Origin: Closterium sp. Naga37s-1 | Taxonomy: Eukaryota > Streptophyta > Zygnematophyceae > Desmidiales > Closteriaceae | Reading direction: 5' to 3' | Assembly: GCA_947471745.1 (NCBI GenBank) | Contig: CANJKZ010000410.1 | Coordinates: 1,448,501 to 1,512,500, forward strand | Length of the DNA: 64,000 nt | Shown here: in pieces, positions 10,225 through 23,700 of the stretch | How positions within the stretch are numbered: the stretch's first letter is position 1 | Layout: each line of letters opens with the position of its first letter | Translations under genes and position numbers: made by a program | Notes under the pieces: generated by a model | Told to the model about the DNA's origin: nothing | Seen by the model: only the letters and a program-made list of their open reading frames with translations | Databases searched by the model: none

Positions 10225-12449
10225 CATGGCGACGCGAAGGCTGAGAATCTTATTGCTATGCTTTATTTCGTCCTTTTTTGTGTTTTGCTGTTTCGATCGT
10301 ACCCACTATTATTACTTCGCCGCGTCAGTCTCTAATTTGTAGTGTCTTCTGCGATTTCTCTGCTGCTTTTTGTCCTGAAACAAATCTCATAGTGGCGAGG
10401 CAAGTTACCATATTTTTTCTTCGTGCTACATGTTCCCGTCTGGCGAGCCATCGCCTAAACTGTCGGGGAGAAGGAAGGACACGTTTGCGCAGGCGGGAAG
10501 GCGTAAGGTATGTGGCCGCGTTCGCATGGCTTTAGTGTAGCGTACGTTGCAAGTAAATTATGATGTTTCTGCTTTTAGGCTTGTTCGTGAACTTTTTTAT
10601 CCTCTTACATATTTAACGTGGCTTGTTTCTGCTTCTTTTTCTTCGCACAGTTTTCCGGCATTCCGCCTTCCCTTTCATGCCCTCCTGTCGTCCCGCATCC
10701 TCCACTCACCCCATCTCGCTCTCCCGTCCCCACCCCCTTCTTTTCCCAAATCTCGACGCAGCTTGAGGAGTTCTGGCAGCGGAAATGAGCCGCTGTGGCG
10801 TGTACAGGGGCAGGAGCCAGTGGTATGCAGCAAGAACACGGGACACACGATCAGGTGTGCGGACAAGCAACCGTTTCCAGGTGTGTAGCCGGGCATCAGC
10901 ACACGAACAAGAAGGACATTGGGCCTGCAGAAAAATCATGCGATGGGTGCTGGAATGCCAGAGACAGAGCAACGCAGGAGAACGTAGTGCTTGAGAGGAG
11001 CAGTAGGGCTGCAACCAGTGCTAGCAGCAGCAGTTTTGATCGCGACGACTCGTATGGCTGGCCTTTCCTGGTAACGGGAGTGTTGTGAGCACTTCTGCAG
11101 CAGATTCCTCTGAAGGCGAGGCAGGTTATGTTCAGATTGCTGGGAGCCTCGTTTTCAGTTAAGAAGAGCGGTTCTATGCTAGTGTGGCTACAGGCACTGG
11201 TAAAATGCTGGCCGTATTGTGGAGCTCAAGTGGCAAGGGAACCGTTCTGTTCTGCAAGCACGTTCTTGGTATATCCACCTCTCCTCGTTCGCACATGCTC
11301 GCACAATTGATGTTGGCATTTCCATCCTGCATTCTTTCAAAAACGAACCAACCACATTGCTTCAGCTACCACACACACTTGCTTTTTGTCAACAACACTT
11401 CATACAACACTTTCAAAATCTGTGCTACCCTAACCATCTTCCCAATTTCAGGTTCAAACTTCGGTGGTACGATGTTGACAGCACCCACTCCGGTAACATC
11501 TACGAGCGGTGGATGATGGACCGGCCTCCTCCAAAGGATTCTTGGAGCGACTCCAAGTGTGGTGGTGTGTAATCACAAAGAACAGAGGCGGTGTTTAAGG
11601 CACCTCAGGAACCTGGGGAATTGTCTCCCGGTGGTGCTTCTGCGAATCTGCTTTGGGGGATGAAGTCGCCACTTCCAGGCGAATCAAAGGAAACGGCGCC
11701 GGTGTTTAAAGCACCTCAGGAGCCTCGAGCAGCAGCGCTTCCATCGGGGGCTGAGGCACAGAAAGCGAGTGCAGGTCTGGTCACACCAGGCCTAACAGGC
11801 CTGGAAAGGCTCACCGCGGAAGCAGCAACGCTTCCATCAGGAGCTGAGCCACAGAAAACGAGTGCAGGTCTGTTCAAGGCAGGCCTAACAGGCGTGGAAA
11901 GGCTCACCGCGGAAGCAGCAACGACGGTGGTTCCCAGGTCCGATCAGAAATCGCTGGCAGCAACAGCGGCTGCTTGTGGTGCTGCTGCAGATAATGCAGC
12001 ACAGAGAGAAGCAGCAGCAGCAGCACCAGAGGTGGTTACGCAGGGCAACAAAACTGCACCAGCATTGGGAAAAGCAGCAGCACCCGCAGCACTAGCAGTG
12101 GCACCTCTACCTTCATATCAGGCCAGTCCTTCAAACCCAGCCAGCCCTGCTAAGCGCACTCTGCAGCACAGCCAGTCCGCCCGGCTCCCACCCCAGGACC
12201 GGCCGAAGTTCTCCCTCCGGAGCTCCAGCTTCGGGTGCCGAGGCTCGGCATCAGGCTCGGAACAGTTTGAGGCTGGTTCGACTCAAGGAGAAGCAGCCTC
12301 GGGCATGGAGGATATGATATTTGAAAGGGGGAATGTGGAGAGTCGGTCCAACCCCTTGGAAGAGGCGAGTGGTGGGCTGGACAGTTGGGGCGGGAAATTA
12401 CTTCTGAGTCGACTCAAGAGTCGAGTGGTGGGCAGAGAAAGGATGGTGT

Positions 12450-12469
<20 letters not shown>
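10225..12469 (+). pseudogene. Uncertain multi-exon gene upstream of QQWGS copy 2
   Basis: Several coding-like pieces cannot be assembled cleanly. 10225: a short ORF with a signal-peptide-like start (MATRRLRILLLCFISSFFVF). 10430-10507: MFPSGEPSPKLSGRRK... before a GTATGT donor. 10754-10880 and 10936-11069: a Cys-containing exon pair (CSKNTGHTIRC, then CDGCWN). 11452-11572: FKLRWYDVDSTHSGNIYERW... after an acceptor TTTCAG. 11573-12469: an Ala/Pro-rich frame with a 31-residue internal duplication (LPSGAE.QK.SAGL) at 11731-11924. The last two pieces share one frame but are separated by a TAA at 11570-11572. The 12469 end then shifts frame relative to the next ORF. It may be a decayed gene, or one with unrecognised introns. 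No family is recognised. Confidence 0.3.
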
Positions 12470-14150
<1,681 letters not shown>

Positions 14151-14159
14151 CGGCACAGC

Positions 14160-14300
14160 TGGAATCTAGGTTCTCATTCTCACAGTGCAGAAGGCACATT
14201 GCATGCACTCTAGATTCCATGTACTGTACTTGAGTTGGTGAGTTGTTTTAGGGACCCTCCTCATTCAGAGTGGTAACATTGCTGTGCCCTGCATACGCCA
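14160..14300. repeat. Duplicated tail segment, copy 2
   Basis: Follows the stop of the QQWGS copy 2 ORF and resembles 1128-1290 (see that entry). It is likely the 3' untranslated part of the gene. Confidence 0.55.
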
Positions 14301-14852
14301 CTAGCATCCTTGATAAGGGATTGGCACTACATTGCCTCCTGTGTGACATCTTGAGAAAGCCTCGCACGCACAAGCATGAGGCCATCAGGACAGAATTACA
14401 GACGTGTTCATTTGAAGGTCATTGCATGAATGTAGCTCCATCAAGCCACAGGCTAACAGAAACAAAAGGCTGTCTTGCTGAGTCAAATCCTAAAACCTAC
14501 ATGACAAGAGAGCATTGAGACTGCATAGTGTAGAACCGTAACTACCCCATACAAGTGGAAAGAACAGGAACAAAGCTTGGCAGGGAGGGAGACACGATAG
14601 AAAGGTGAAGCTTGTATGGAAGAGGGGTAAAGAATGGGGAGCTTAGGCAAGGAGAGCAGGAAGGAGATTAAGCGAGAAACAGCAGCTTAGGGGGAGTATG
14701 CAGTACCTGCAACAACCGTGAGCAACAGAGGTATAACCCTTCCCCAAACTGCACAGAGCAGCCAGTCAGCCTGAAAAACCCAGCGCACAACACCTCCCAC
14801 CACCACCTGTCACGCCCTGTCCCTCTTCCCCACCCACACAGCACCCACCCAC
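14301..14852. other. Convergent 3' regions of QQWGS copy 2 and COPA
   Basis: About 550 bp between two convergent genes. No coding frame with recognisable content. It presumably holds the 3' untranslated region of COPA on the minus strand; no clear poly(A) signal was identified. Confidence 0.4.
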
Positions 14853-15279
14853 TCATCGAATCTGGCTCATAGAGCACACAAGCCCAGAAGCATCCGCGCC
14901 CACCACAGCCAGATCACACACAGCACACACAGACCCCGCACACTCCGGCACGAAGCGGGCCCCGCAGTAGGGGCAGAAGGAGTCCCTGCTGCCGCGGTAA
15001 ATCGGCACGAAAGTCGACCCGCACACGACAAACGGGTTGCGCGGGTCGTAATTCAGCTGCTTCTCATCGCGCGGGTTCTTCTCGCACTCTGCCAGGATCT
15101 TCCGCACCTTGGTGGCCACGCCAGCGGTGGGGTTCAGCTCGAGGAGGCGGCGGCAGATGCTGGCCGTGGTGGCAAAGAGCTTGAGCTTGAAACCGGCAGC
15201 CATGGCTGCCTGCAGGCTGAGCTTCAGGTGAGCTGGTTGCAGCTTGCAGTGCGTGAAGTATGCTGCCAGCTCGGCCTAG

Positions 15280-15320
<41 letters not shown>

Positions 15321-18300
15321 AGGTGATGGGGGACAGGGGTGGGGGTGGAAGGGAGAGGTGTGCACACCCAAGCGGAGAGATGCAGTGGGACGGAGAAAAG
15401 AATGGTATGTGCAGACCACACACGCACACATACCCCTCAATATAAGAAAGCACGCATGTATTGCCTTGCAGCTGTTGTGTTGCCAGATGCTCTTTCAAAC
15501 AACAAACATACTTGCCACGTTGCTGTAGCTACGAAAGCAACAATTACGAAAGCATATGCAGCAGGCAACAAGGCCAATCTCTAGAGATTAAGGTCAACCA
15601 CCGCACTGGTTAAAAGCACATTGAAGTCAGCAGACAAATCAACACAAACAGGGGTGTTCTGACCTGGCGGACGGGGTTGTCGCGGGTCTCTTTCCTCTTG
15701 AGCTCGATGCGCAGCGCGAGCGTGTACTCCTTGGAAATGCCCAGCAGCTCCTTCACCTCGTCCACCTCCTTGCGCGTCTCCACCACCAGCAGCGGGATCG
15801 TCTGCAGAATGCCCAGGAACAGGCGCAGCGCGTCCGTGAACTTGCCCTCCGTGGTCATCTTGTACGCCGCGTTCAACTTCTCATCCAGCGCACTCAGGCG
15901 GAACGCCATGGACGGGTGCGCCCACACATTCGGAGGAGACGTCTCCGTCCAGCCCGCTTCCATCCCGAGGGCGATGGCAGGCACGGATGGGAGGGCAGGG
16001 AGGGACGTCTGGCTGGCAAGAGACAGGTCCAGCATGCCCTGACGCAGCGGAGCGAAGTTCTTGATGCCCAGCTGGCGGCTGAGCTGGCGCATGGCCGCGT
16101 CGAACGCGCCTGCTGCTGCGAGCTCTCCGGCAAGAGGCGTCTTCTGGGCCCACTTCTGCGTGATGGGAATGCCAGGGCTGGGCGCCACAAAGAAGGTCGT
16201 ATCGGCACCAGAGCCCACGTCGCCCGCGCCGCCATCGTCGGGAATATCCACATCGATGCCTCCCCACCCGTCCTCGTCGTCCTCGCCCTCGCCCTCACGC
16301 TCCTCCTTCTCGCCCTCGCCCTCCTCCGCCTCTCCCTCCGCCCCCTCGCCCACATCCGGGATATCCACGTCGCCCCACCCAGCTCCCACCTCCTCGTCCG
16401 CGCCAGCAGCCGCGGCAGTGCCAGCATCCCCGAAATCCCACATAATGCCCTTGCTAACGTTCAGCAGCGGCCAGTTGTCCTGGCGCAGGATGGGCGTGGG
16501 CGGCAGCAGCAGCTTCGCAGTGCCGTCCGCAGGGAGGGGAGGCACGCGGTCGCCTAGCTCCTCCGCCAGACGAGCAGCCGTCTCCTCCAGCCCATGCACT
16601 GCCGCAGTAACATACGCCAGCGGCGCGTGCCCAGACTCCTCCAGGATCTTCACCCGCTCCTCCACATCCCCAAGGTAGAGCGCGTTATGGAAGCGCCCCA
16701 TCACATCATTGCGCATCTCGGCAATCTTGAGCATCTTACCCAGCTTCTCCAGGTTCCCCGTGATCAGATACAGGAAGGAGAGGCGCTCAAAGTTCTTGGT
16801 CTTCTGGTAGGAAAATTCCACAATCTGGTGGTTACCCTGGCGGAGCGCCTCAACACCCAGGCGGTACCAGGTATCCTTGTGGTCGATCTCATGCGCGGAC
16901 GCCAGCGCCACCTCGATGTTCCCGCACTCGATCGCCAGGTTGAAGCGCGTGCGCTCGTCCTTCACAAAGTGCAGCGCCACGTCTGGGAAGCCCTTCTGCT
17001 GCAGGTACGCGATGATGCTCTGCCCGCACAGCTGGAAGCTGCGGATCATGGCGAGCACCTGGTCGTACTTGCGCTGGATCAGCGCCAGTTTGAACATATA
17101 CTCAGTGGAATCGATCTGCACCACACGCATCTTCCCGTCGCGGTCCAGGCAGTACACAGCACCGGCTTCCACCTTGGTGATATACACGGGCACGTCGAGG
17201 GTTCGGATGATGCCGCTGTCGCCGTTGGGGAGGCAGTACTTGAGGTGGTTCAGAGTGGTGTAGATGAACACGCCCGAGTCGTCCCACCCGCCGCTCTTCA
17301 CGCGGATCGTCTCGTGCACCGTGCAGCGGTGCGCCAGGCGCTTGTTCGCGATGATGATCGCGTGCTTGGACAGCAGCGCCACGTGGTTCATATCCGCCGA
17401 CCACACCACATACTTCACGAACGGAGTCGTGAGCTCCGCGATCGCAGCCCGCTGCTGCACGTCAAACAGAACGACCTTATCGTCGGAGCGGCAGAGCAGA
17501 GACCCAGTGCCAGCGTAGAAAATCGCGTCTGTGGAGGCGACAGGCGGGGGGCACTTCTTGGTGACCTCATTGCGCAGGTTCTTGATAACGATCTGGTCGT
17601 GGCTCTTGTCCAGGACCGCGAACCTGTTCCGCGCCACAAACACAGCCGAAGTTCCCGCGCCCCGCTTCGCCTCAGGCGCTTCCGCCGCGCCGCCCCCGCG
17701 CCCGGCGTCCTTGGGAACGGTGTACAGCTCGTAGCTACCGCCATCCGCATCCGAGCAGATCAGAACGGAGTTCTCCGCGGGATTGTAAGACAGCGAGCGC
17801 GGGCCCTGGTTGCTGCCCGTGGTGCCCGGGCGGCGGATGGAGATGAGAGGGTTATCGCGGCCAGAGCCAAACTCGTACGTGCGGATGTAACGGTCCTTGA
17901 CATAGTACAGGATGTTGCCGTGAACGGCGTACGCAGGGCGCTCGCGCTCCAGCTTGAAGACGATCATGCCGCTGTCGTGGCCCGCGGCCAGAAGGTTCAT
18001 TTCCGGGTGCGCGGCGAGGATCCAGAAGCGGTCGTGTTCGCGGCGGAAGGACTGCGCGCTGGTGCGCTTGGACATGTCCCACACGCGGATGCTCTTGTCC
18101 TCGGAGTTGGACACGATGATGTCCTGCCGCGCGTGGAAGAGAACGCACGACACGTTGTTCACGTGCCCGCGCAGCGTGTCCACCTCCCACGCCTTGGTGT
18201 CTGTAAGGGCGGCGGGCGGAGCGGGAAAAAGACATGGTGGCGAACGGGATGGGACAGCGAAGGCAGCGCGAAGGGTGGGGGAAGGAAGAGCGGGCAGGCC

Positions 18301-19737
18301 GCATCGGTGATAAGGTTGAGCGGGAAGAAAGAACTACGATTTCCTTCATGCCATGCGAATTCAAAGAGCGCGGCTCTGCCCTACGCAAGGAGCGGGACCG
18401 GATCTCCCTCGCTCCGACTCACCATTCATGCGCCACAGCTTCACTTGACGGTCGTCAGCGCCGGACACGATGAGCGGCAGCGAGGGGTGGAACGCGGCCC
18501 AGTTAACCCCGCGGTCGTGCCCCTCCAGCACGTGCTTCACCACGGCGTCCCCTCCGCCGAACAGATCCGAGTTCATCTGCGGCAGGCGCACCACGTCCTC
18601 GGACGGCGCAACGGACTTCTTGCGCAGCGCGCCGATGTCCCACACGCGCACGGTCTGGTCCAGGGAGGCGGACACGACGAGATCCTCCTTGGGGTGGAAG
18701 GCGGCGCACATGACGTAGTGGTTGTGACCGGTGAGCACGGAGATGCAGTTGCGCGACTGCCAGTTCCAGATGCGGATCGTCTGGTCATCGCTGGCGCTCA
18801 CGATCCACGGGTATTCCTGATGGAATTGGACGGTGCGGATGTAGTCCAGGTGGCCCAGCAGCGTGAAGAGGCAACGGCGGGTCTTGTAGTTCCACACCTT
18901 TATCTTGTAATCATCGCCTGCGGAAATTGGAAGATAAGGAAGTGGCGGACATGGATGCAAGTCATCAGAAGAAAATTATGTTGTGCAACGATAGAGCAAG
19001 CTGTACAGGAGTCTAAAATAAAACTGCCCGGCATGATCTCAACCAGTAACTAGGTTCCGTTAGGTCAGATTACAATGTTATGCATCGCCCCGTTTCTAAA
19101 TACACTCCACTGGAAGAAACCACATGCGCAGTGAGGGATGAAGGACCCTAAAGCCTTCGGCCCATAAGGGACTAACTCTCACTAACCTAGATCCCCAGAT
19201 TCTACTGATAAATGTCAGACGGATTTGAAAAGAAACAAGCGATCGTAAAGACATTGGCTTTACTAGTGTGGTACTGAGGAAAGGGAAAATAAGGCGTTGA
19301 CCAGATCCGCGAATACGGCAGCTATAGAATCATGTACGACGTTAATGCGCCGATAACAAACTAATAGATTTAGAAACGACTGAAGTAAGGAATCATCGGC
19401 GTCAACACCACCTTGACCATTCTACAAATCCATGTCCAAAAAATCATCCACGAAACTCTGCGACGATGAGCACAAAAACAACGAGACGCCGGCCATAGAA
19501 ACAAGGATGATTAGGGTTGACATTCGCACCTCCTGAGACGAAAAGCGGTTGAGTCTTGTGAAAATGGACTCCCCGAACAGGACCATCATGCTCATCAAAT
19601 CTGTCAATCAACGTTCCCATCCGGTAGTCCCATAGTTGAATCACACCGCTGTGCAAACTGGCCAGGATCCATGGCCGACGGGGGTGAAACGACAACCCCT
19701 TGACTCGATTGCTCTTAGTTTCAAACTTCGTCAACAT
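14853..19737 (-). CDS. COPA: Coatomer subunit alpha (alpha-COP), four exons
   Basis: Alpha subunit of the COPI coat, which forms vesicles for retrograde Golgi-to-ER transport. The exons on the minus strand are 19737-19530, 18917-18423, 18200-15664 and 15275-14853. Together they give 3663 nt, or 1220 residues, close to the usual length of about 1220. The start [19 protein letters not shown] is the standard alpha-COP N-terminus. WD40 repeats follow ([57 protein letters not shown]). The middle holds the second propeller and the alpha-solenoid, with an acidic Glu/Asp linker (about 16250-16400). The C-terminal COPI domain ends with paired CxxC-type motifs ([12 protein letters not shown]). All junctions keep frame, for example [16 protein letters not shown]. 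Introns are 612, 222 and 388 nt. The gene appears intact. Confidence 0.95.
15284..15313. repeat. (GA)n microsatellite in last COPA intron
   Basis: About 15 GA units on the plus strand, close to the acceptor of the last exon. On the transcribed strand it reads (CT)n and may serve as the polypyrimidine tract for the acceptor at 15276. Confidence 0.85.
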
Positions 19738-20165
19738 TTCGCCACCCTGCGTGGCCCAGTAGGCCTCCTACCACAGGAAAATCAACAGAAACCACGAGCG
19801 ATTGATCCCCGACCAGGCAGACCTCAGCTTAGGCTGACTGCTGAAGGATTCAAGCAGAGAAGCTTAGATCTCTGTCAATCCAAGCATACCTGGATTTCAT
19901 CAGTGTGAAAGTATTTCGAAGGGTCCCTTGGATGGAGGTTTGGTGGTGTACGATGAGATCTGGGGTGGAACGGGGGGGACTTGTGTGCTCTGACATGGAA
20001 GAAAGCGTGATCCCTCTCCACCGAAGCTGCGACTGCGTGCGATGGACGAGGGTTTCTTTGCCGTTCGCATGCGGGTCACGAAGTGCTGTAACGTCGCTAT
20101 CCTTCCCAAAGAGCTGTAACAGACAAGCGTGTACCTTTACAATCAGGCACCATACATGTTTGAAA
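19738..20165 (-). promoter_or_regulatory. COPA upstream region
   Basis: Sequence between the COPA start codon and the first retroelement. It should hold the 5' untranslated region and promoter of COPA. No TATA box or clear motif stands out. Short open frames here have no recognisable content. Confidence 0.3.
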
Positions 20166-20194
20166 TCTGTCAAATGATGGATACGTGAATAAGT

Positions 20195-20534
20195 GTAAGG
20201 AAATTCCTTTTCCTTACTCCGCGTCCCCGCTCAACGCGTACACCACTGTAGCACCACAGTTAGCACCGTTACCACTCGCAACTCTCGCATCGACAATCCT
20301 CCCGCCACCTTCGCACGTCGCATCCCGACCTCACGGCTCGGCGGGTAACCCGCGCTCCGGGCCTCCGCCTCGACACTTTTCCCAGCCTCAGTCCCAGGCC
20401 CGTCACGCGACAACCACAGTCCATTACCGTTACCACTGTAGTTTCGCTATATATTCTTTGCTCATACCTTCGCTCATTATATTCTTGCTTCGATAGTGCA
20501 ATTCTCGCTCGCTCACTCAATTGCACTCGTAACA
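20195..20534 (+). repeat. 5' LTR-like sequence of element A (different family)
   Basis: Starts TGTAAGG (or up to 30 bp earlier) and ends CGTAACA, with a TATA-like GCTATATATTC near 20449. It is followed after one base by TTGGTATTCAGAGCC, which resembles the initiator-tRNA-Met primer site. It shows no resemblance to the 129-bp LTR at the 3' end of the element. Confidence 0.5.
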
Positions 20535-20717
20535 CTTGGTATTCAGAGCCTACGATCTCTTCTCGGACCGCACCCACACCTTCGTTTCCCCACTATCTCA
20601 ATTTTTGGGGGGGGGTAGACGTCTCTCAGCGACACAGCACCGCCGCTCGTAGTGCTCTCTCGTAAGCACGCACGGCCACGACCGAGGCTCTCGCTGAGCT
20701 CGCCCGACACCCCCGCC

Positions 20718-23700
20718 ATGGCCGAACTCACACTCGCAACATTGACGCAGGAGCAGCTCGACCGTCTGGTGCGCCAACTTGAAGATCCGTCTGATGCTGA
20801 CGCCACTTTTCGCTCACAGTGGGCCACGCGCGATGCTGCTGCTCGCCTTGCTGTGCGCCGCCACTTACCGACCGCTGAGCGTGCGCATTTTAGTCAGTAC
20901 AAGAGTGCTAAGACCTTGTACGACGCTGTAGTTGCACGCTACTCTTCCCCTGCCACTGCTGCTCTTAGCCGCCTCATACTGCCGTACCTCTTCCCTGACC
21001 TCGCCGCTTTTCCCACAGTCGCTGACCTCATTACGCACCTTCGCACTAGTGACATTCGCTACCGCGCTGCGCTTCCTGCTGAGTTTTGCGCCAAGAACCC
21101 CCCCCCTATGTACATCACCCTCTACTACATAGTCACCCGGCTCCCTGACACCCTTCGTTCAGTTAGGGACCACTTCCTCTCTGTTTGCCCCACCACTCTC
21201 ACCGTTGACCTCCTCGAGGAGCGCCTCCTAGCAGCAGAGAAGGGTATAGTCGCTGTAGGAGCCTCCCATGGTGACCCTCGTACCCCTGTCTTTGAGGGGT
21301 GCTCCCCCTCCCCCCTCTTGCCCTCTGTTGCCTCTGCTGCTGCGGCCGACCTCGTTGGTCTTGAGTCGGTCGGCGCGGCGTCTGCCCCTAGCGGGAGACG
21401 CCGCTCAGGCAAGGGCAAGGGCGGCAAGGGAGCTGGAGGAGCTGGCGGGGGCGGTGGAGGAGGCGGTGGAGGCGGAGGAGGGGGTGGGGGTGGAGGTGGG
21501 AGTGGTGGCGGGGGTGGGGGCACTAGTGGCAGCAGTGGAGGCGGAGGAGGCAGCGGTGGTAGCGGTGCGAGCGGAGGTAGCGGAGGTGGAGGCGGTGGTG
21601 GAGGTAGCGGCGGCGGAGGTGGAGCTGGTCGGGGCGGCTCTACGCAGAGGGTCGGCTCCGGTGGTGGTCAGCGCCAGCAGCAACAGCAGCAGCGCACTCG
21701 TGAGACCCCCTCCCCCCAGCAGCTTCGTGAGTGGTACACTGCTCGTCAGCGGGGTGGGGGTGCTGGCCCCTGTACCTACGTTCTGCGTACAGGCGACCGC
21801 GCGGGTGAGCAATGTGGGGGTCTGCACTCCACCCAGCGCTGCTTCGGCCGCCTGACGGACGCTTGGCATCATCAGTTCCCCGACGCTACTGAGATCCCTC
21901 GCTGGGGCGAGCTGTCTAGGGCGGGTGTTGCGATCTTTGATCTTGATTATGATGCTATTCTTGCTGCAATGTATTCTGTGACTATTAGTGATGATGGTGA
22001 CTGTTACCGGTGTTTTCCGCCTGACCCGGGCATTGAGACTGCTGCTCTAGGTGCTGGTGAGGCTGCTGCTCTAGGTGCTAGTGAGTCTGCTGCCCCAGGT
22101 GCTGGTGAGTCTGCGCTCTCAGGTACCGCGTCGGCCCCGGCCACCCACACTTTCACCCTTGACTCGGGTGCTTCCCGCTCCTTCTTTCGAGACCGCACCA
22201 CGCTTACGCCGCTTAGTCGGCCAGTGGCAGTCTCCCTGGCAGACCCCTCTGGGGGTCCTGTCCTTGCCCACTTCTCCACTGTCTTACCGTGTCCGGCGGC
22301 CCCTTCTGGCACCCTGTCGGGTCTTTACCTCCCCTCGTTATCTACGAACTTGGTGAGTGGTGCTGACCTGCAGGATGGAGGGGTTCACCAGTTCACTCCT
22401 GCGAGTCAGCGAGTGACCCACTGTACCTGTGCTCGGACGGGCCGTCACTTGGCCACGTTTACCCGTCAGCCGGGGTCGAGCCTGTACACACTGACTACTG
22501 AGTCTCCTCCGATCGCTGAGTCTGCTCAGGTAGCCGCGTCGGGTCAGGTGTTTGCTGCGGCGTCCAGGTCTGGTCCTGAGTCTGCCCCCTGCTCGTGTCG
22601 TCTCCTGTCTCACCAGACTCTCCTCTGGCACCACCGCCTTTGTCACCCCTCCCTGCCTCGTCTTCGAGGCATGGCTTCCCGTGTCCTTGTCTCTGGTCTC
22701 CCCCGGTCCCTCCCTCCCCTTCCTCCGGGGCCTGCCCCCACCTGCGTTCCCTGCGTCGAGGGGCGGCAGCGCGCTGCTCCTCACTCCTTCGAGTTCCCCC
22801 CGACAGAGGCTCCGCTGCAGACGCTTCACATGGACGTGTGGGGCCCAGCCCGCGTCCGTGGACAGGGTCACGAGCGTTACTTCCTGCTGGTGGTTGACGA
22901 CTACTCGCGTTACACCACGGTCTTCCCTTTGCGCCGCAAGGGTGAGGTCACTGAGGTGTTGATCGCCTGGATCCGCGCAGCTCGTCTCCAGCTCAGAGAG
23001 AGTTTTGGCTCGGACTTTCCTGTTCTGCGCCTGCACTCCGACAGAGGCGGAGAGTTTTCCTCCGACCTTCTGCGAGCCTTCTGTCGCGCACGAGGCATCC
23101 GCCAGACTTTCACGCTTCCGGACTCTCCACAGCAAAATGGGATTGCTGAGCGCCGCATTGGCATGGTCAGTCGCTCGTACGTCCATGGTCCATGCGGCTG
23201 CCCCCCATTTTCTGTGGCCGTTTGCGGTTCGGTACGCGGCGCATCAGATCAACCTTCAGCCTCGGGTTTCCATGCCGGAGACCTCCCCTGCTTTGCTGTG
23301 GACGGGGAAGGTTGGCGATGCGTCTGCGTTCCGTGTCTGGGGATCTAGGGCGTTTGTCCGCGACTTGTCTGCGGACAAGCTGTCCCCTCGTGCTGTTCCC
23401 TGCGTCTTCCTTGGCTTCCCCCCTAACGCGCCAGGCTGGCAGTTCTACCACCCCACCTCGCGTCGTGTTCTGTCCTCCCAGGACGTCACGTTTGACGAGT
23501 CGGTTCCCTACTACCGTCTCTTCCCCTACCGCACTGCGTCCCTCCCCCCCCCGCCGCTCTTCCTTACGCCAGGTCCCCCTCCGGTAGACCCCCTCCCCCC
23601 TCAGGGTCCGGCCCCCTCAGGTGTGTCCCAGGTAGACGCAGTCGAGCCTGTCGAGGTAGCTGTTGACTCTGGTGCTGCTAGGGGTGCTGAACCTGCGGGT

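Noticed and set aside
11452..11572. Possible VTC-like or other named domain in the LRWYDVDSTHSGN exon
   Set aside because: The only resemblance is the short RWY word, which is too weak for a family call.
16594..19053. 819-codon plus-strand open frame opposite COPA
   Set aside because: It runs antisense to the COPA WD40 and solenoid exons and crosses COPA introns. COPA has clear homology and consistent splice sites; the plus frame has none.
22338..23186. Long minus-strand open frames opposite copia integrase (also in B and G)
   Set aside because: Antisense shadows of GC-rich copia coding sequence, present at the same place in every copy.
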